Origin: Peloplasma aerotolerans
Lineage (GTDB): Bacteria > Bacillota_I > Bacilli_A > Acholeplasmatales > Acholeplasmataceae
Direction: 5' to 3'
DNA length: 64,000 nt
NCBI RefSeq assembly: GCF_030012175.1
Contig: NZ_JASCXW010000001.1
Span: 1-64,000, forward strand
In this document: positions 9,772 through 18,767 of the stretch, in pieces
Numbering within the stretch: position 1 is the first letter of the stretch
Layout: each line of letters starts with the position of its first letter
Notes under the pieces: model-generated
Database searches by the model: none
What the model was told of the DNA's origin: nothing
What the model saw: only the letters and a program-made list of their open reading frames with translations
Translations under genes and position numbers: made by a program

Positions 9772-9800
9772 GATAAGATGCTCGTGGCATCTTATTTTTT
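9772..9800 (+). terminator. Bidirectional intrinsic terminator
   Basis: Stem GATAAGATGC pairs with GCATCTTAT around a short loop, followed by a T-run on the plus strand. It sits between convergent genes (oxidoreductase on plus, P-loop protein on minus), and the stem has some A bases on the other side, so it may serve both. Confidence 0.8.
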
Positions 9801-11507
9801 AAAACTTGTCTTCAAGTATTCCATTAACTTTCTAGCTGCCTTGACTGTGCCAATGCCTTCTTGACCAGGTACTGCAAGTTGTGTGTATATTTCTCCAACT
9901 TTAACTTTTTGTTGATAAAGGACATTGAAATACTCAACTAAAATCTTATCAGTTTGTTCCATGCGTTGCACTGGACCAAAAGGATTTGCGAAGTAACTTT
10001 CAACTAAACCAACTTCGCTTGTTGTTCCCTTAGCAAATCTTTGACCACGTCTAAAGACTTCTAGTGCATCTTCAATATGATCAAAGAATCTAACACCTTC
10101 ATCAGTTTCATTGTAATTATTTGCATATAATAAGTAATCTACTTTGTGGTTCATCATAATAAACTTATAATAGGAAACCGGAAGAATGACTCTTGCATTC
10201 GTTTGATCAGGATTCATAAAGATAGAGCGATCAATTTCTTGATATGCATAGCCACTATCTAGGTCATCTAATCTAACAAATGCACCGATTTCTGTACCAT
10301 GAGCATATAATTTCTTACCATCGATGATAAAGGTTCCCATATCATCGAAAATAACATTCATGGTTTTAATATATTCTTTACCAATTTGTCTTAAGGCTTC
10401 AAGTGTTTCAGATTTACCTGCACCACTATCACCAATCACGACGATATTTCTTTCTTCATCATTATTTAATACAACATTTACCATTGCACCATGGATTGGT
10501 AAATAGTTACGATCTATCATTCTAACGTTATGTAGGGTGAGTAACATTTTCTTTAAATAACCAAAATAATCGTTTTTTGTGTTTCTTGAAACAAAGCCGA
10601 TATATAAATCTTCTTCCTTGTCATGATAATACTTGCCATCAAATTGTTCTTCTCTAATTCCGTAAACATAAACTAACTCAGGTTTACGATCTTTATAGTC
10701 ATCATAAATAGCAGGTTCAAATAAATTACTTAAGGCTACGCCATGATGCATAAAGTCACGGTGGAAATAAACAAAAGTGAGTAGAGGTCCTACCCAGACA
10801 GGGTAACAGAAGTAATGCAACTTATTAATACTTAAATCTTTCAATGGATTTTCGAAGATTTCTTGGAAAATCCCCTGTCTTGTATTACTTTGTGAGTAAA
10901 CCATAAAGGGTGGTCTAGTTAGTAGTCTTGTAATAAACCCAACATTTTGAAGACTCGCATACGCTTCACTATACGTAAACCGGTGCGGAACTAACATAAC
11001 ATTCGCATTTACACCTGCAGGAAGCTGACGATAGACCTTAAAATCTTCTCCTAAGAGGTTTTGAGATAATGTTCTATATAGATATAGAATCCGCTCATTA
11101 AAACGGTCAGAGATTGAAATTAGATCAGGTGCTTTTACACTTTGTGCGTAGTTCTTAGAACTACTCATGACACCAAAGCGTTCAAGCTTTCTCCAATAAT
11201 CATAAAACTTTTCAGTAAAATGATAAAAAGTGTCTCTTTGATTTAATAACGTATTTAAGTTGGGATGTTTTTTCTTAACATCTTCATAAGGATAGATGAG
11301 TAAAAGCTTATAAGCATCCAACATCATGGATGCTCTTATGCCTTTTAATCTATCCATCATAGGATCTTTTTCATTCCTTAGTTTTCTAACATATTGGACT
11401 AAGAGTTGTTCAAAACTTTTCGAAGAAATAATTTTGACTTCAGAGTCACATATTGCTGCATCAAAATTTATGATTGCATAGTTTTTTTGTAAATGAAATT
11501 TTTTCAT
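9792..11507 (-). CDS. HPr-kinase/PEPCK-like P-loop protein
   Basis: A 571-residue cytoplasmic protein. The start is placed at 11507 because GGAGGT lies just upstream of MKKFHLQK; seven extra in-frame codons upstream are unlikely. A Walker A motif GDSGAGKS (residues 359-366) and the downstream VIFDDMGTF segment match the HPr kinase/phosphorylase and PEP-carboxykinase-like P-loop fold, in which GDSGxGKSE is characteristic. The N-terminal 350 residues were not recognised and have no counterpart in ordinary HprK (about 310 residues). A kinase for an unknown substrate, or an ATP-type PEPCK relative, are both possible. HPr itself is encoded at 46662, but a functional link is only a guess. A minus-strand promoter lies at 11530-11557. 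Confidence 0.65.
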   Translation of the reverse strand: MKKFHLQKNYAIINFDAAICDSEVKIISSKSFEQLLVQYVRKLRNEKDPMMDRLKGIRASMMLDAYKLLLIYPYEDVKKKHPNLNTLLNQRDTFYHFTEKFYDYWRKLERFGVMSSSKNYAQSVKAPDLISISDRFNERILYLYRTLSQNLLGEDFKVYRQLPAGVNANVMLVPHRFTYSEAYASLQNVGFITRLLTRPPFMVYSQSNTRQGIFQEIFENPLKDLSINKLHYFCYPVWVGPLLTFVYFHRDFMHHGVALSNLFEPAIYDDYKDRKPELVYVYGIREEQFDGKYYHDKEEDLYIGFVSRNTKNDYFGYLKKMLLTLHNVRMIDRNYLPIHGAMVNVVLNNDEERNIVVIGDSGAGKSETLEALRQIGKEYIKTMNVIFDDMGTFIIDGKKLYAHGTEIGAFVRLDDLDSGYAYQEIDRSIFMNPDQTNARVILPVSYYKFIMMNHKVDYLLYANNYNETDEGVRFFDHIEDALEVFRRGQRFAKGTTSEVGLVESYFANPFGPVQRMEQTDKILVEYFNVLYQQKVKVGEIYTQLAVPGQEGIGTVKAARKLMEYLKTSFKK

Positions 11508-11529
11508 GCGATACCTCCACATTAGCATT

Positions 11530-11557
11530 ATTATACCATAGTTAAAACAAGGTTAAA
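11530..11557 (-). promoter_or_regulatory. Promoter of the P-loop gene
   Basis: On the minus strand a TATAAT box (11530-11535) follows a TTTAAC -35 element (11552-11557) with 16 bases between, just upstream of the GGAGGT ribosome site. Confidence 0.6.
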
Positions 11558-11581
11558 TAATATGGGGATATTTACATCATT

Positions 11582-11607
11582 AAAAAAAAGAAGTGCTTTC
11601 GCACCTC
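11582..11607 (-). terminator. Terminator of the GNAT-like gene
   Basis: On the minus strand GAGGTGC-GAAA-GCACTTC forms a hairpin with a GAAA loop followed by a run of Ts, immediately after the stop codon at 11608. Confidence 0.85.
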
Positions 11608-12726
11608 TTAAATTGATTTTGTATAACAACGTCTACGCTTATGTTCAACCCATTCAAAATCTTTCCATTGGTTTTGAATTGCTACGTTTAATTCAAGCTC
11701 TGGACCGGTTTCTGCATATTTTACATTGTGTTTAATTCCGGTTTCAATACCATCTTCCCAAATCATCGCGATAATACCATGTCCTTGATGTTTAGGGTCG
11801 ATTGCGATGAAGTAGAGATCAATGACATCGTATTTCTTTAAACCTCTTAAAACTCTGAACCAACCAAATGGAAATAATTTTCCTTTGTTCTTTTTGTTTG
11901 CTTCAGCTAAGCTCGGCATCACGACTGTTAATGCCACCACTTTATCTTCTTTATCTAGGACTAACCAAATATATTCTAGTTGAACCATAGAGATGACTTG
12001 CTTAATGTAGTAGTCCATGACTTTATTGGTGATCGGATAAAATCCATATAATTCATTAAATGCGACATTAAACATATCGAAAGCTTCATAAATATATTTA
12101 AAGATTTCTTTTTTCTTTTTAAACTTAAGCAAACGATATCCATATCTACGTCTTGCGATTTCTGCACCACGTCTAACTTTTTCGGAAACCTCACTTGGCC
12201 ATTTGATTTGTTTTTCTGTCCAATCAACATCTTTAACAAATCCTAAGGCTTCTAAATGTTTCATATAATAAGGATGATTATAAATCGTAATAAACATATT
12301 TAATTGATCAAATCCATCAACGAGCATGCCCTGGCGATCCAAATCCGTAAATCCAATCGGTCCAATTAAAGTATCCATTCCTTTTTCTTTTGCCCAAGTA
12401 GTTACTTGTTCAATTAAAGCTTTCGTTACTTCAAGATCATCAATCATATCGATTCTGGTAAATCTAGCTTTTTTAATGTTATAGGCGTTATTCCATTTGT
12501 GGTTAATAATACCAGCAATACGACCTACGATTTTCTTTCCATCATATGCTAAATATCTAACAGCATCACAGTACTCAAAGACTGGGTTTTTCTTAGGATT
12601 AAATACTGTTCTTTCATCAAGCGATAACGCTGGAACAAATGCTGGAACTTTCTTGTAAAGTTTATTAGGAAATTCTGTAAAGCGCCAAGCATCACGATTC
12701 GTCTTGACTTCTTTGATTGTTATCAT
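11608..12726 (-). CDS. GNAT-like N-acetyltransferase (YghO-type, about 370 aa)
   Basis: A 372-residue cytoplasmic protein resembling a conserved bacterial family of GNAT-fold proteins (N-terminal FxxxPxxLYKxxPxxVPAL motif, then a region RIAGIINHKWNN, and a C-terminal acetyltransferase half with IDPKHQGHGI as the acyl-CoA-binding loop and ETGPELELN). GAGGTG lies seven bases before ATG 12726. The fold is recognised from the RxxGxG/A-like element QGHGI; substrate is unknown for the family. It is a single-gene unit with its own promoter (12755-12783) divergent from tig and a terminator at its end. Confidence 0.7.
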   Translation of the reverse strand: MITIKEVKTNRDAWRFTEFPNKLYKKVPAFVPALSLDERTVFNPKKNPVFEYCDAVRYLAYDGKKIVGRIAGIINHKWNNAYNIKKARFTRIDMIDDLEVTKALIEQVTTWAKEKGMDTLIGPIGFTDLDRQGMLVDGFDQLNMFITIYNHPYYMKHLEALGFVKDVDWTEKQIKWPSEVSEKVRRGAEIARRRYGYRLLKFKKKKEIFKYIYEAFDMFNVAFNELYGFYPITNKVMDYYIKQVISMVQLEYIWLVLDKEDKVVALTVVMPSLAEANKKNKGKLFPFGWFRVLRGLKKYDVIDLYFIAIDPKHQGHGIIAMIWEDGIETGIKHNVKYAETGPELELNVAIQNQWKDFEWVEHKRRRCYTKSI

Positions 12727-12754
12727 CTAAGGACACCTCATTTCAATTAAGTAT

Positions 12755-12783
12755 ATTTTATCTTAATTTTACAAAATATACAA
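12755..12783 (-). promoter_or_regulatory. Promoter of the GNAT-like gene
   Basis: Minus-strand TTGTAT (12778-12783) and TAAAAT (12755-12760) separated by 17 bases. Confidence 0.55.
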
Positions 12784-12799
12784 TGTTTTGCCAAATGTC

Positions 12800-12827
12800 T
12801 TTAACTAAAAATAAATTATGTTATAAT
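12800..12827 (+). promoter_or_regulatory. Promoter of tig
   Basis: TATAAT at 12822-12827 with a weak TTTAAC -35 element 16 bases upstream; AAAGGAG follows before the tig ATG. Confidence 0.6.
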
Positions 12828-12876
12828 ATAAAAGGTCTATCCACACAAATACGCACGATATAAAGGAGAATTAAAA

Positions 12877-14157
12877 ATGAAAGTAGAACAAACAAAAGAC
12901 AATAAAGTACGTTATACATTCGATGTAACGCCAGAAGAATTTGAACACGGTCTTGACCATGCATTTGAGCATGTTGTCAAAGATGTGGAATTAAAAGGAT
13001 TTAGAAAAGGAAAAGTACCTAGAAATATTTATGAAACGAAATTTGGTGTTGAAACACTCTATGAAGATGCACTCAATCACGTTTTACATCATAAGTATCA
13101 TGAAGCTCAAGAGCATCCAGATTATGAAATCGTAGGTCAACCAGATATTGATGTTGATGTTAAAAGCATTAAACGCGGAGAAACATTTTCAGTAAGTATC
13201 GTTGCTGAAGTTAAACCTGAAGTAACATTAGGCGCATACAAAGGTGTGGAAATCAAAAAAATAGATGCGACTGTTACTGATGAAGATGTTGCAGCAGAAA
13301 TTAAAAAACAAGTTTCTCAAAGCGGTCAATTAGAGCCTAAAGATGGTGTCATTGAACTTGGAGATACAGCAATCTTTGATTTTGAAGGATTTTTGGAAGG
13401 TGTTCCTTTTGAAGGTGGCAAAGCTGAAAATCATTCATTAGAAATTGGTTCAAACCAATTTATTCCAGGATTTGAAGAACAAATGGTAGGCATGAAGTCA
13501 GGTGAAGAAAAAGATATTAACGTTAAATTCCCTGAGCAATACCAAGCAGAAAACTTAGCTGGAAAAGAAGTTGTCTTTAAAATTAAACTTCATGAAGTTA
13601 AAGCTAAAGTTGAAAGTGAATTAAATGATGAATTCGTTCAATCACTTAAAAAAGAAGGTATAACGACTGTTGAACAGTTTAGAGAAGCAACCAAAAAAGA
13701 ATTAGAAGAAAAAAGACAAGCAGATGCAGATAATCAAATGACAAACGAATTATTAACAAAAGTTATTGATGGAGCAAATGTTGAAATTCCTCAAGTGATG
13801 ATTGATGAAGAAATTAAGCAAGCAAAAGCAAACGTTGAACAACAAGCAAAACAATATGGACTAGAAATGGATATGTTCTTATCGATGTCAGGTGTGACAC
13901 CTGAACAGTTTGAAGTACAAATCGCTGAAGAATCTAAAAAACGTGTACAAACGACTTTAGTCATTGAAGCCATTGCAAAAGCTGAAGGCTTATCTGCAAC
14001 TGAAGCAGAAGTTAATGAAAAGTATGAAGAACTTGCAAAACGCTACAACATGCCTGTTGAAGAAGTTAAAAAGTATCTACCTGCAAACATCTTAACAAGT
14101 GATGTTGTCTTGAATAAAGCATACAAATTTGTTATTGATTCTGCAGTAAAAGTTTAA
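12877..14157 (+). CDS. tig: Trigger factor (ribosome-associated chaperone)
   Basis: A 426-residue trigger factor, the usual length. The N-terminal ribosome-binding domain contains the GFRKGKVPR signature loop (residues about 42-50) that docks on ribosomal protein L23. The FKBP-type peptidyl-prolyl isomerase domain follows (about 155-240: GDTAIFDFEGFLEG, GSNQFIPGFEEQMVGM), then the helical C-terminal chaperone arms. It starts at ATG 12877 after AAAGGAG. It is followed by a hairpin and then by lon, the common tig-lon-engB arrangement of Firmicutes. It folds nascent chains at the ribosome exit tunnel. Confidence 0.97.
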   Translation: MKVEQTKDNKVRYTFDVTPEEFEHGLDHAFEHVVKDVELKGFRKGKVPRNIYETKFGVETLYEDALNHVLHHKYHEAQEHPDYEIVGQPDIDVDVKSIKRGETFSVSIVAEVKPEVTLGAYKGVEIKKIDATVTDEDVAAEIKKQVSQSGQLEPKDGVIELGDTAIFDFEGFLEGVPFEGGKAENHSLEIGSNQFIPGFEEQMVGMKSGEEKDINVKFPEQYQAENLAGKEVVFKIKLHEVKAKVESELNDEFVQSLKKEGITTVEQFREATKKELEEKRQADADNQMTNELLTKVIDGANVEIPQVMIDEEIKQAKANVEQQAKQYGLEMDMFLSMSGVTPEQFEVQIAEESKKRVQTTLVIEAIAKAEGLSATEAEVNEKYEELAKRYNMPVEEVKKYLPANILTSDVVLNKAYKFVIDSAVKV

Positions 14158-14187
14158 AAAAGGGGACTTCGTTCCCTTCTTTAAAAA
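14157..14187 (+). terminator. Terminator after tig
   Basis: An AAGGGGA / TCCCTT hairpin closed by a CTTCG-type loop directly after the tig stop codon, with a short weak T-rich tail. Confidence 0.7.
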
Positions 14188-14194
14188 AAATGAA

Positions 14195-14221
14195 TTGGCA
14201 CTCATGTGTTATGATTGCAAA
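14195..14221 (+). promoter_or_regulatory. CIRCE operator (HrcA site) upstream of lon
   Basis: TTGGCACTC, nine bases, GATTGCAAA. This matches the CIRCE consensus TTAGCACTC-N9-GAGTGCTAA at eight of nine positions in the left arm and seven of nine in the right. It overlaps the -35 box of the lon promoter (14215-14220), a position at which bound HrcA repressor would block transcription. HrcA-controlled lon is known from mycoplasmas. Confidence 0.75.
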
Positions 14222-14242
14222 TTTATCAATATATGCTATAAT
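14215..14242 (+). promoter_or_regulatory. Promoter of lon
   Basis: TTGCAA (14215-14220), 16-base spacer, TATAAT (14237-14242). The -35 box lies inside the right arm of the CIRCE element. Confidence 0.75.
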
Positions 14243-14274
14243 ATGATTGAATAATGTGAAGGATGTGAAAAGAC

Positions 14275-16584
14275 ATGGAACTATCAAAAAGCCTACCTGC
14301 GATTATCGTTCGTGGAACGGTACCAATCCCAAATAACGACTTTAGAATTGAAGTCGGTAGAAAAGTATCACTTAAAGCAGTTGAAGAGGCTGAAAAAAAC
14401 TTCGGATCCTATGCAATTGTCTTAATTCAAAAAAACCCGATGATTGAAAACCCTACTGTTGAAGATATCGAAGAGTATGGGACACTCGTTAAGGTACAAA
14501 TGAAGATTAAATTGCCTAATGATGCCTATAAAGTAAAATTATCAGTCATCCAACGTATAAAGGTCAAAGAGTATTTTCTTACAGACCCTTATTTCGTTGT
14601 GGAATATGAGGAAAAAAATACGATTAATGGTGATGTTGACGAAGAAGTTACTTTAGTCAAGATGATTGTTACTGAAGTTGCTAATCATGCACAAACCATT
14701 TTAAACCCTAATAATCAAGTTCTAGAGAAAGTACAACAAGGACTAACGAGTGAAAAAGTTTGTGACTTGGTGATTTTCAACTTAAAATCACCAGAACAAA
14801 CCAAATATCGTTATTTAGAAGAACTTCATTTGAATAAACGCTTAAGAATGCTGTTAGAAGATATTAATAAACAAAAGATGATTGTTGATCTTGAACAAAA
14901 GATTAATGATGAAATCAAAAAGTCTATTGATGAAAACCAAAAAGAGTATTACTTAAGAGAAAAAATGAGAGCCATTCAAAATGAATTAGGCGATAAAGCG
15001 AAAAAAGAAGAAGAAATTGATGAATTAAGAAAAAAGATTTTGGCAGCGAAGATGCCAAAAGCAATTGAAGAAAAAGCGCTTCAGGAACTTAGTCGCTTTC
15101 AAAGTACACCAGCAGCAATGGCAGAATCTAGTATTATCAAAACTTACTTAGATTTATTGGTCGAACTTCCTTGGAAAAAATCATCTAAAGATACTGCTGA
15201 TTTAAATAAAGTACAACAAAAGCTAGATGAAAACCATTATGGCTTAGAAAAAGTTAAAGAAAGAATTATAGAATATCTTGCTGTTAAAGTAATGACGAAG
15301 AGAAATCCACAGACGATTTTATGTCTTGTAGGACCTCCAGGTGTCGGAAAGACGTCATTAGCAATTAGTATTGCTGAAGCCTTAAATAGAAAATTTGTGA
15401 AGCAATCACTTGGTGGTGTTAGAGATGAATCAGAGATTCGTGGGCATAGAAGAACTTATATTGGCGCAATGCCTGGACGCATTATTAAAGGTATGAAAGA
15501 TGCGAAGACAGTTAACCCTGTTTTCTTATTAGATGAAATTGATAAGATGTCATCAGATTTCAAGGGAGACCCTGCATCAGCAATGCTTGAAGTCTTAGAT
15601 CCAGAGCAAAATGCTAATTTTAGTGATCACTATCTTGAAGAACCTTATGATTTATCACAAGTTTTATTTATTACAACAGCAAACTATTTAGAAAATGTAC
15701 CTGCACCACTTAGAGATAGAATGGAAATCGTTGAACTATCATCTTATACAGAACAAGAAAAATTCCAAATTGCCCGTCGTCATTTACTTGCGAAGCAATT
15801 AAAGAGTCACGGAATCAATGATAAGCAATTTTCAATTGATGATAAATCTATTTTCTATATTATCCAACACTATACAAGAGAAGCTGGTGTTCGTGAACTT
15901 AATCGCTTTATTGGAGCGTTAGTTCGTAAAGCAATTAAAGAGATATTATTAACGAAGAAACCTAGTATTGCAGTTACACCTGAAAATATTGAATCTTATA
16001 TTGGTAAACCTAAATATGTTCATAATATCGCAGATAAGAAAGAACAAATTGGGGTAGCTACTGGTTTAGCTTATACACAATTTGGTGGAGATACACTGCC
16101 TGTTGAAGTCACCTATTACAAAGGTAAAGGTAACTTAGTGTTAACTGGTAAACTCGGTGATGTTATGAAGGAAAGTGCTCAAACAGCATTAAGCTTTATT
16201 AAATCAAAAGCTTTAGAGTTTGATATCGATCCAGATATCTTTAACAATAACGACTTCCATATTCACGTACCTGAAGGTGCAATTCCAAAAGATGGACCTT
16301 CTGCAGGGATAACAATCGCAACAGCTATTGTATCCGCTGCTACTCAAAAGTATGTGAAAAAAGATGTTGGTATGACCGGAGAAATCACACTACGTGGATA
16401 TGTTCTACCTATAGGTGGATTAAAAGAAAAAGCGATTGCAGCACACAGAAGTGGATTAAAAGTTATACTCATTCCTAAAGATAATGAAAAGGATATCGAT
16501 GATATCCCTCAAGAAGTTAGAGATGAGTTAGAAATCATCACTGTTCAAAATGTGAATGATGTCTTCCAATACGCGATTAAATAA
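14275..16584 (+). CDS. lon: ATP-dependent protease Lon
   Basis: A 769-residue LonA-type protease. The N-terminal substrate-binding domain (about 1-200) is followed by a coiled helical region. The AAA+ module has Walker A GPPGVGKT (353-360) and Walker B VFLLDEIDKM. The proteolytic domain carries the Ser-Lys dyad: Ser676 in DGPSAG and Lys719 in IGGLKEK. It degrades misfolded and regulatory proteins in the cytoplasm. The promoter overlaps a CIRCE operator, so heat-shock control by HrcA is likely. A strong intrinsic terminator follows. Confidence 0.98.
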   Translation: MELSKSLPAIIVRGTVPIPNNDFRIEVGRKVSLKAVEEAEKNFGSYAIVLIQKNPMIENPTVEDIEEYGTLVKVQMKIKLPNDAYKVKLSVIQRIKVKEYFLTDPYFVVEYEEKNTINGDVDEEVTLVKMIVTEVANHAQTILNPNNQVLEKVQQGLTSEKVCDLVIFNLKSPEQTKYRYLEELHLNKRLRMLLEDINKQKMIVDLEQKINDEIKKSIDENQKEYYLREKMRAIQNELGDKAKKEEEIDELRKKILAAKMPKAIEEKALQELSRFQSTPAAMAESSIIKTYLDLLVELPWKKSSKDTADLNKVQQKLDENHYGLEKVKERIIEYLAVKVMTKRNPQTILCLVGPPGVGKTSLAISIAEALNRKFVKQSLGGVRDESEIRGHRRTYIGAMPGRIIKGMKDAKTVNPVFLLDEIDKMSSDFKGDPASAMLEVLDPEQNANFSDHYLEEPYDLSQVLFITTANYLENVPAPLRDRMEIVELSSYTEQEKFQIARRHLLAKQLKSHGINDKQFSIDDKSIFYIIQHYTREAGVRELNRFIGALVRKAIKEILLTKKPSIAVTPENIESYIGKPKYVHNIADKKEQIGVATGLAYTQFGGDTLPVEVTYYKGKGNLVLTGKLGDVMKESAQTALSFIKSKALEFDIDPDIFNNNDFHIHVPEGAIPKDGPSAGITIATAIVSAATQKYVKKDVGMTGEITLRGYVLPIGGLKEKAIAAHRSGLKVILIPKDNEKDIDDIPQEVRDELEIITVQNVNDVFQYAIK

Positions 16585-16593
16585 GTTATAATT

Positions 16594-16620
16594 AAAGTAG
16601 TCTTCGGACTACTTTTTTCT
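16594..16620 (+). terminator. Terminator after lon
   Basis: AGTAGTC-TTCG-GACTACT hairpin with a TTCG tetraloop followed by a T-run; a textbook intrinsic terminator. Confidence 0.92.
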
Positions 16621-16638
16621 TAGAAAAGGAATGATGAT

Positions 16639-17214
16639 ATGATTAAACAAGCTGAATATATTAAAAGTATCGTAGATTTGAAGGATGAACCAGAACAATT
16701 ACCTCAAATTTTATTGTTAGGCAGAAGCAATGTTGGTAAATCAACATTTATTAATACATTAACGAATCGAAAGAATTTAGCAAGAACATCGAATACACCA
16801 GGTAAGACAATTGCCTTGAATTTTTATTTAATCGATGAGTCTTTTTATTTTGTTGACGCACCTGGCTACGGCTATGCAAAGCGCTCAAAAAGTCAAAAAG
16901 ATGAGTTTGTTATTATGCTTGAGAACTTTTTGATATACTCGAAAAATTTGGTAGCTGTCTGTTTATTGATAGATTTTAAGGTAGGACCTACGGTTGATGA
17001 TATTGAAACTTATGAATTCCTGAAGAATTTAGGTAAAGATATTATTATAGTAGCAACTAAAAAAGATAAGATTCAAAAAACAAAACAACAAAAACAGGAA
17101 CAAGATATAAAGAAAAGATTAGGAAACCCTGGTACTTTTTACGCTTATTCAAGTGTGACGAAACAAAATATCGATCAAATTGAAGCAGAGTTTAGAAGTA
17201 GAATCAAATTATAG
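16639..17214 (+). CDS. engB: Ribosome biogenesis GTPase EngB (YsxC/YihA)
   Basis: A 191-residue TrmE-Era-EngA-like GTPase of normal length. G1 is GRSNVGKS (28-35), G2 includes the SNTPGKT segment, G3 is DAPGYG, and G4 is TKKDK. AAAGGAATGATGAT precedes ATG 16639. It helps assemble the large ribosomal subunit. The tig-lon-engB order is a common Firmicutes cluster. A hairpin (17220-17262) follows. Confidence 0.96.
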   Translation: MIKQAEYIKSIVDLKDEPEQLPQILLLGRSNVGKSTFINTLTNRKNLARTSNTPGKTIALNFYLIDESFYFVDAPGYGYAKRSKSQKDEFVIMLENFLIYSKNLVAVCLLIDFKVGPTVDDIETYEFLKNLGKDIIIVATKKDKIQKTKQQKQEQDIKKRLGNPGTFYAYSSVTKQNIDQIEAEFRSRIKL

Positions 17215-17219
17215 AAATA

Positions 17220-17262
17220 TTAATGATGCAAGGTTGTATATGTTGTATCATTTAACATTTTT
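17220..17262 (+). terminator. Putative terminator after engB
   Basis: AATGATGCAA pairs with TTGTATCATT (one G-T wobble) around an 11-base loop, followed shortly by a T-run. Confidence 0.6.
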
Positions 17263-17354
17263 TATAATCATAATATCAAAGAGATAGTATAAAATTTGAA
17301 ACAAACCAAATTCAGCATAAAACTATTTATTTAGCATAACTAAAGGAGATTGTT

Positions 17355-18167
17355 ATGTTTTTTCCATATTCTTTTATGTGTAAAGTCAAGCTATTTTTTA
17401 ATCAAATTGATTACGACTATTCAAAACAAGTTACTCTTCATGACCTATATGATTCAACTGTGAATACATTAGTAAAATTAAAATATATCACTGATATCAA
17501 TCTGGTCATAAATGATTATAAATATATCATAAAAAAAATCCGTAGAATAAATCGTGTATTAAAAAACAATCGAGAGAAATTCAATTTGATTGAAACCAAT
17601 GAAACGCAAACTTTATTTGAAAGATTTGACAGTAAAGAAAACATAGTAGTAACTAATATTTTGAACAAAAATATTAAAAAATTCAGTTTTTTTGAAGCAA
17701 ACGAATATAATATGACTGACAAATTTGATTTCATATTTTCTAAAAAGAGATACTATGTGTATAGCGACTATGAGTATTTTGGAACATTTAGAAAAGGTAA
17801 ATATATAATACATGATATTAATAAAAACTGTATTTTTAAAATACGGATCAAAAAACATATGAGTGATAACTCACTAAAACTAGAAAATTTGATTAATAAT
17901 GAATATTCACTTAAAGAAAAAAATGATTTCATTGATCTATATGACAAAACATTTGATGACAAAGATGAATTTGCAACCATTCAATGTGATATTTTAAAAG
18001 AAAAGTTATATCATAAAATTTCAGCATCATTGTGGTTGTATGATAATAATTACTACGAAATCTCAATGTTGTTAACCCTAGGAATATGTTTACTCTACAT
18101 TGATTACTTCAAGACTTTAGATATGAAAATCAAAATGATAATGGCTACAGCAATTTCAAATAATTAA
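17355..18167 (+). CDS. Hypothetical protein, very AT-rich
   Basis: A 270-residue protein of unknown function. TAAAGGAGATTGTT before ATG 17355 is a good ribosome site. The composition is unusually Asn/Lys/Tyr/Ile-rich compared with neighbours. Residues about 125-190 contain a run of short strands (YYVYSDYEYFGTF, KYIIHDINKN) that faintly recall tubby-like/scramblase (LURP-type) proteins, and the C-terminus has a hydrophobic helix (ISMLLTLGICLLYIDYF). Neither is enough for a family call. It sits with the Imm5-like gene between engB and the valS T-box, a short stretch with accessory character. Confidence 0.55.
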   Translation: MFFPYSFMCKVKLFFNQIDYDYSKQVTLHDLYDSTVNTLVKLKYITDINLVINDYKYIIKKIRRINRVLKNNREKFNLIETNETQTLFERFDSKENIVVTNILNKNIKKFSFFEANEYNMTDKFDFIFSKKRYYVYSDYEYFGTFRKGKYIIHDINKNCIFKIRIKKHMSDNSLKLENLINNEYSLKEKNDFIDLYDKTFDDKDEFATIQCDILKEKLYHKISASLWLYDNNYYEISMLLTLGICLLYIDYFKTLDMKIKMIMATAISNN

Positions 18168-18272
18168 CTTAGAAATCTTCACAAGGGAAGTCAAGAGTCA
18201 AAAGCAATCTGAAATTATGAGCTTATTGACTCTAACTAAAATCACAAATCGAAAAGTAAAAGTGGGATAATT

Positions 18273-18719
18273 ATGAAAAATTCAAATAACCACGACTTAA
18301 ATAAACAAATGGAAGAACTCATCAAAAATATTGATCATAAGACTTGTATAACGTGGGCAGCACTTTGTGCTAACCATGTTCTTTTCTATTTCACTCAAGC
18401 TTATCCAGATGATAAAAGACCTGAAGAAGCTATCTTAGCTGCAAATCATTTTGTCGCTAATGAAATAAAAGTACCCGAAGCAAGAGATAAAGCATTTGCA
18501 GCACATGCAGCAGCAAGATCATCATCAAATCCTTCCGCAACTTTCGCAGCTAGGGCTTGTGGACATGCTGCAGCAACATCTCATGTCAAAACACATGCCA
18601 TCAATGCTGCTAAATATGCCCTTAGGGCAGTTGCTGCAACCAAAGACTCAGTCTTACTCCTTGAAGAACTTAAATGGCAACTAGAAACCATAAACGAACT
18701 TAAAAACAGTACTCAATAA
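18273..18719 (+). CDS. Imm5-like putative immunity protein
   Basis: A 148-residue, Ala/His-rich, all-helical protein. The string of short motifs ITWAALCANHVL, EARDKAFAAHAAAR, AARACGHAAATSHV and HAINAAKYALRA is characteristic of the Imm5-like putative immunity proteins found with polymorphic toxins. AGTGGGATAATT precedes ATG 18273. No toxin gene, WXG100 or LXG protein lies nearby, so it looks like an orphan; such genes also occur alone in many Firmicutes and the immunity role of stand-alone copies is unproven. Confidence 0.75.
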   Translation: MKNSNNHDLNKQMEELIKNIDHKTCITWAALCANHVLFYFTQAYPDDKRPEEAILAANHFVANEIKVPEARDKAFAAHAAARSSSNPSATFAARACGHAAATSHVKTHAINAAKYALRAVAATKDSVLLLEELKWQLETINELKNSTQ

Positions 18720-18731
18720 TTGCTCTATACC

Positions 18732-18760
18732 TTTACTTTATCCTTTTATTATGATAAAAT
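18732..18760 (+). promoter_or_regulatory. Promoter of the valine T-box unit
   Basis: TTTACT (18732-18737), 17-base spacer, TAAAAT (18755-18760), just upstream of the T-box leader. Confidence 0.6.
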
Positions 18761-18767
18761 ACCTTCA

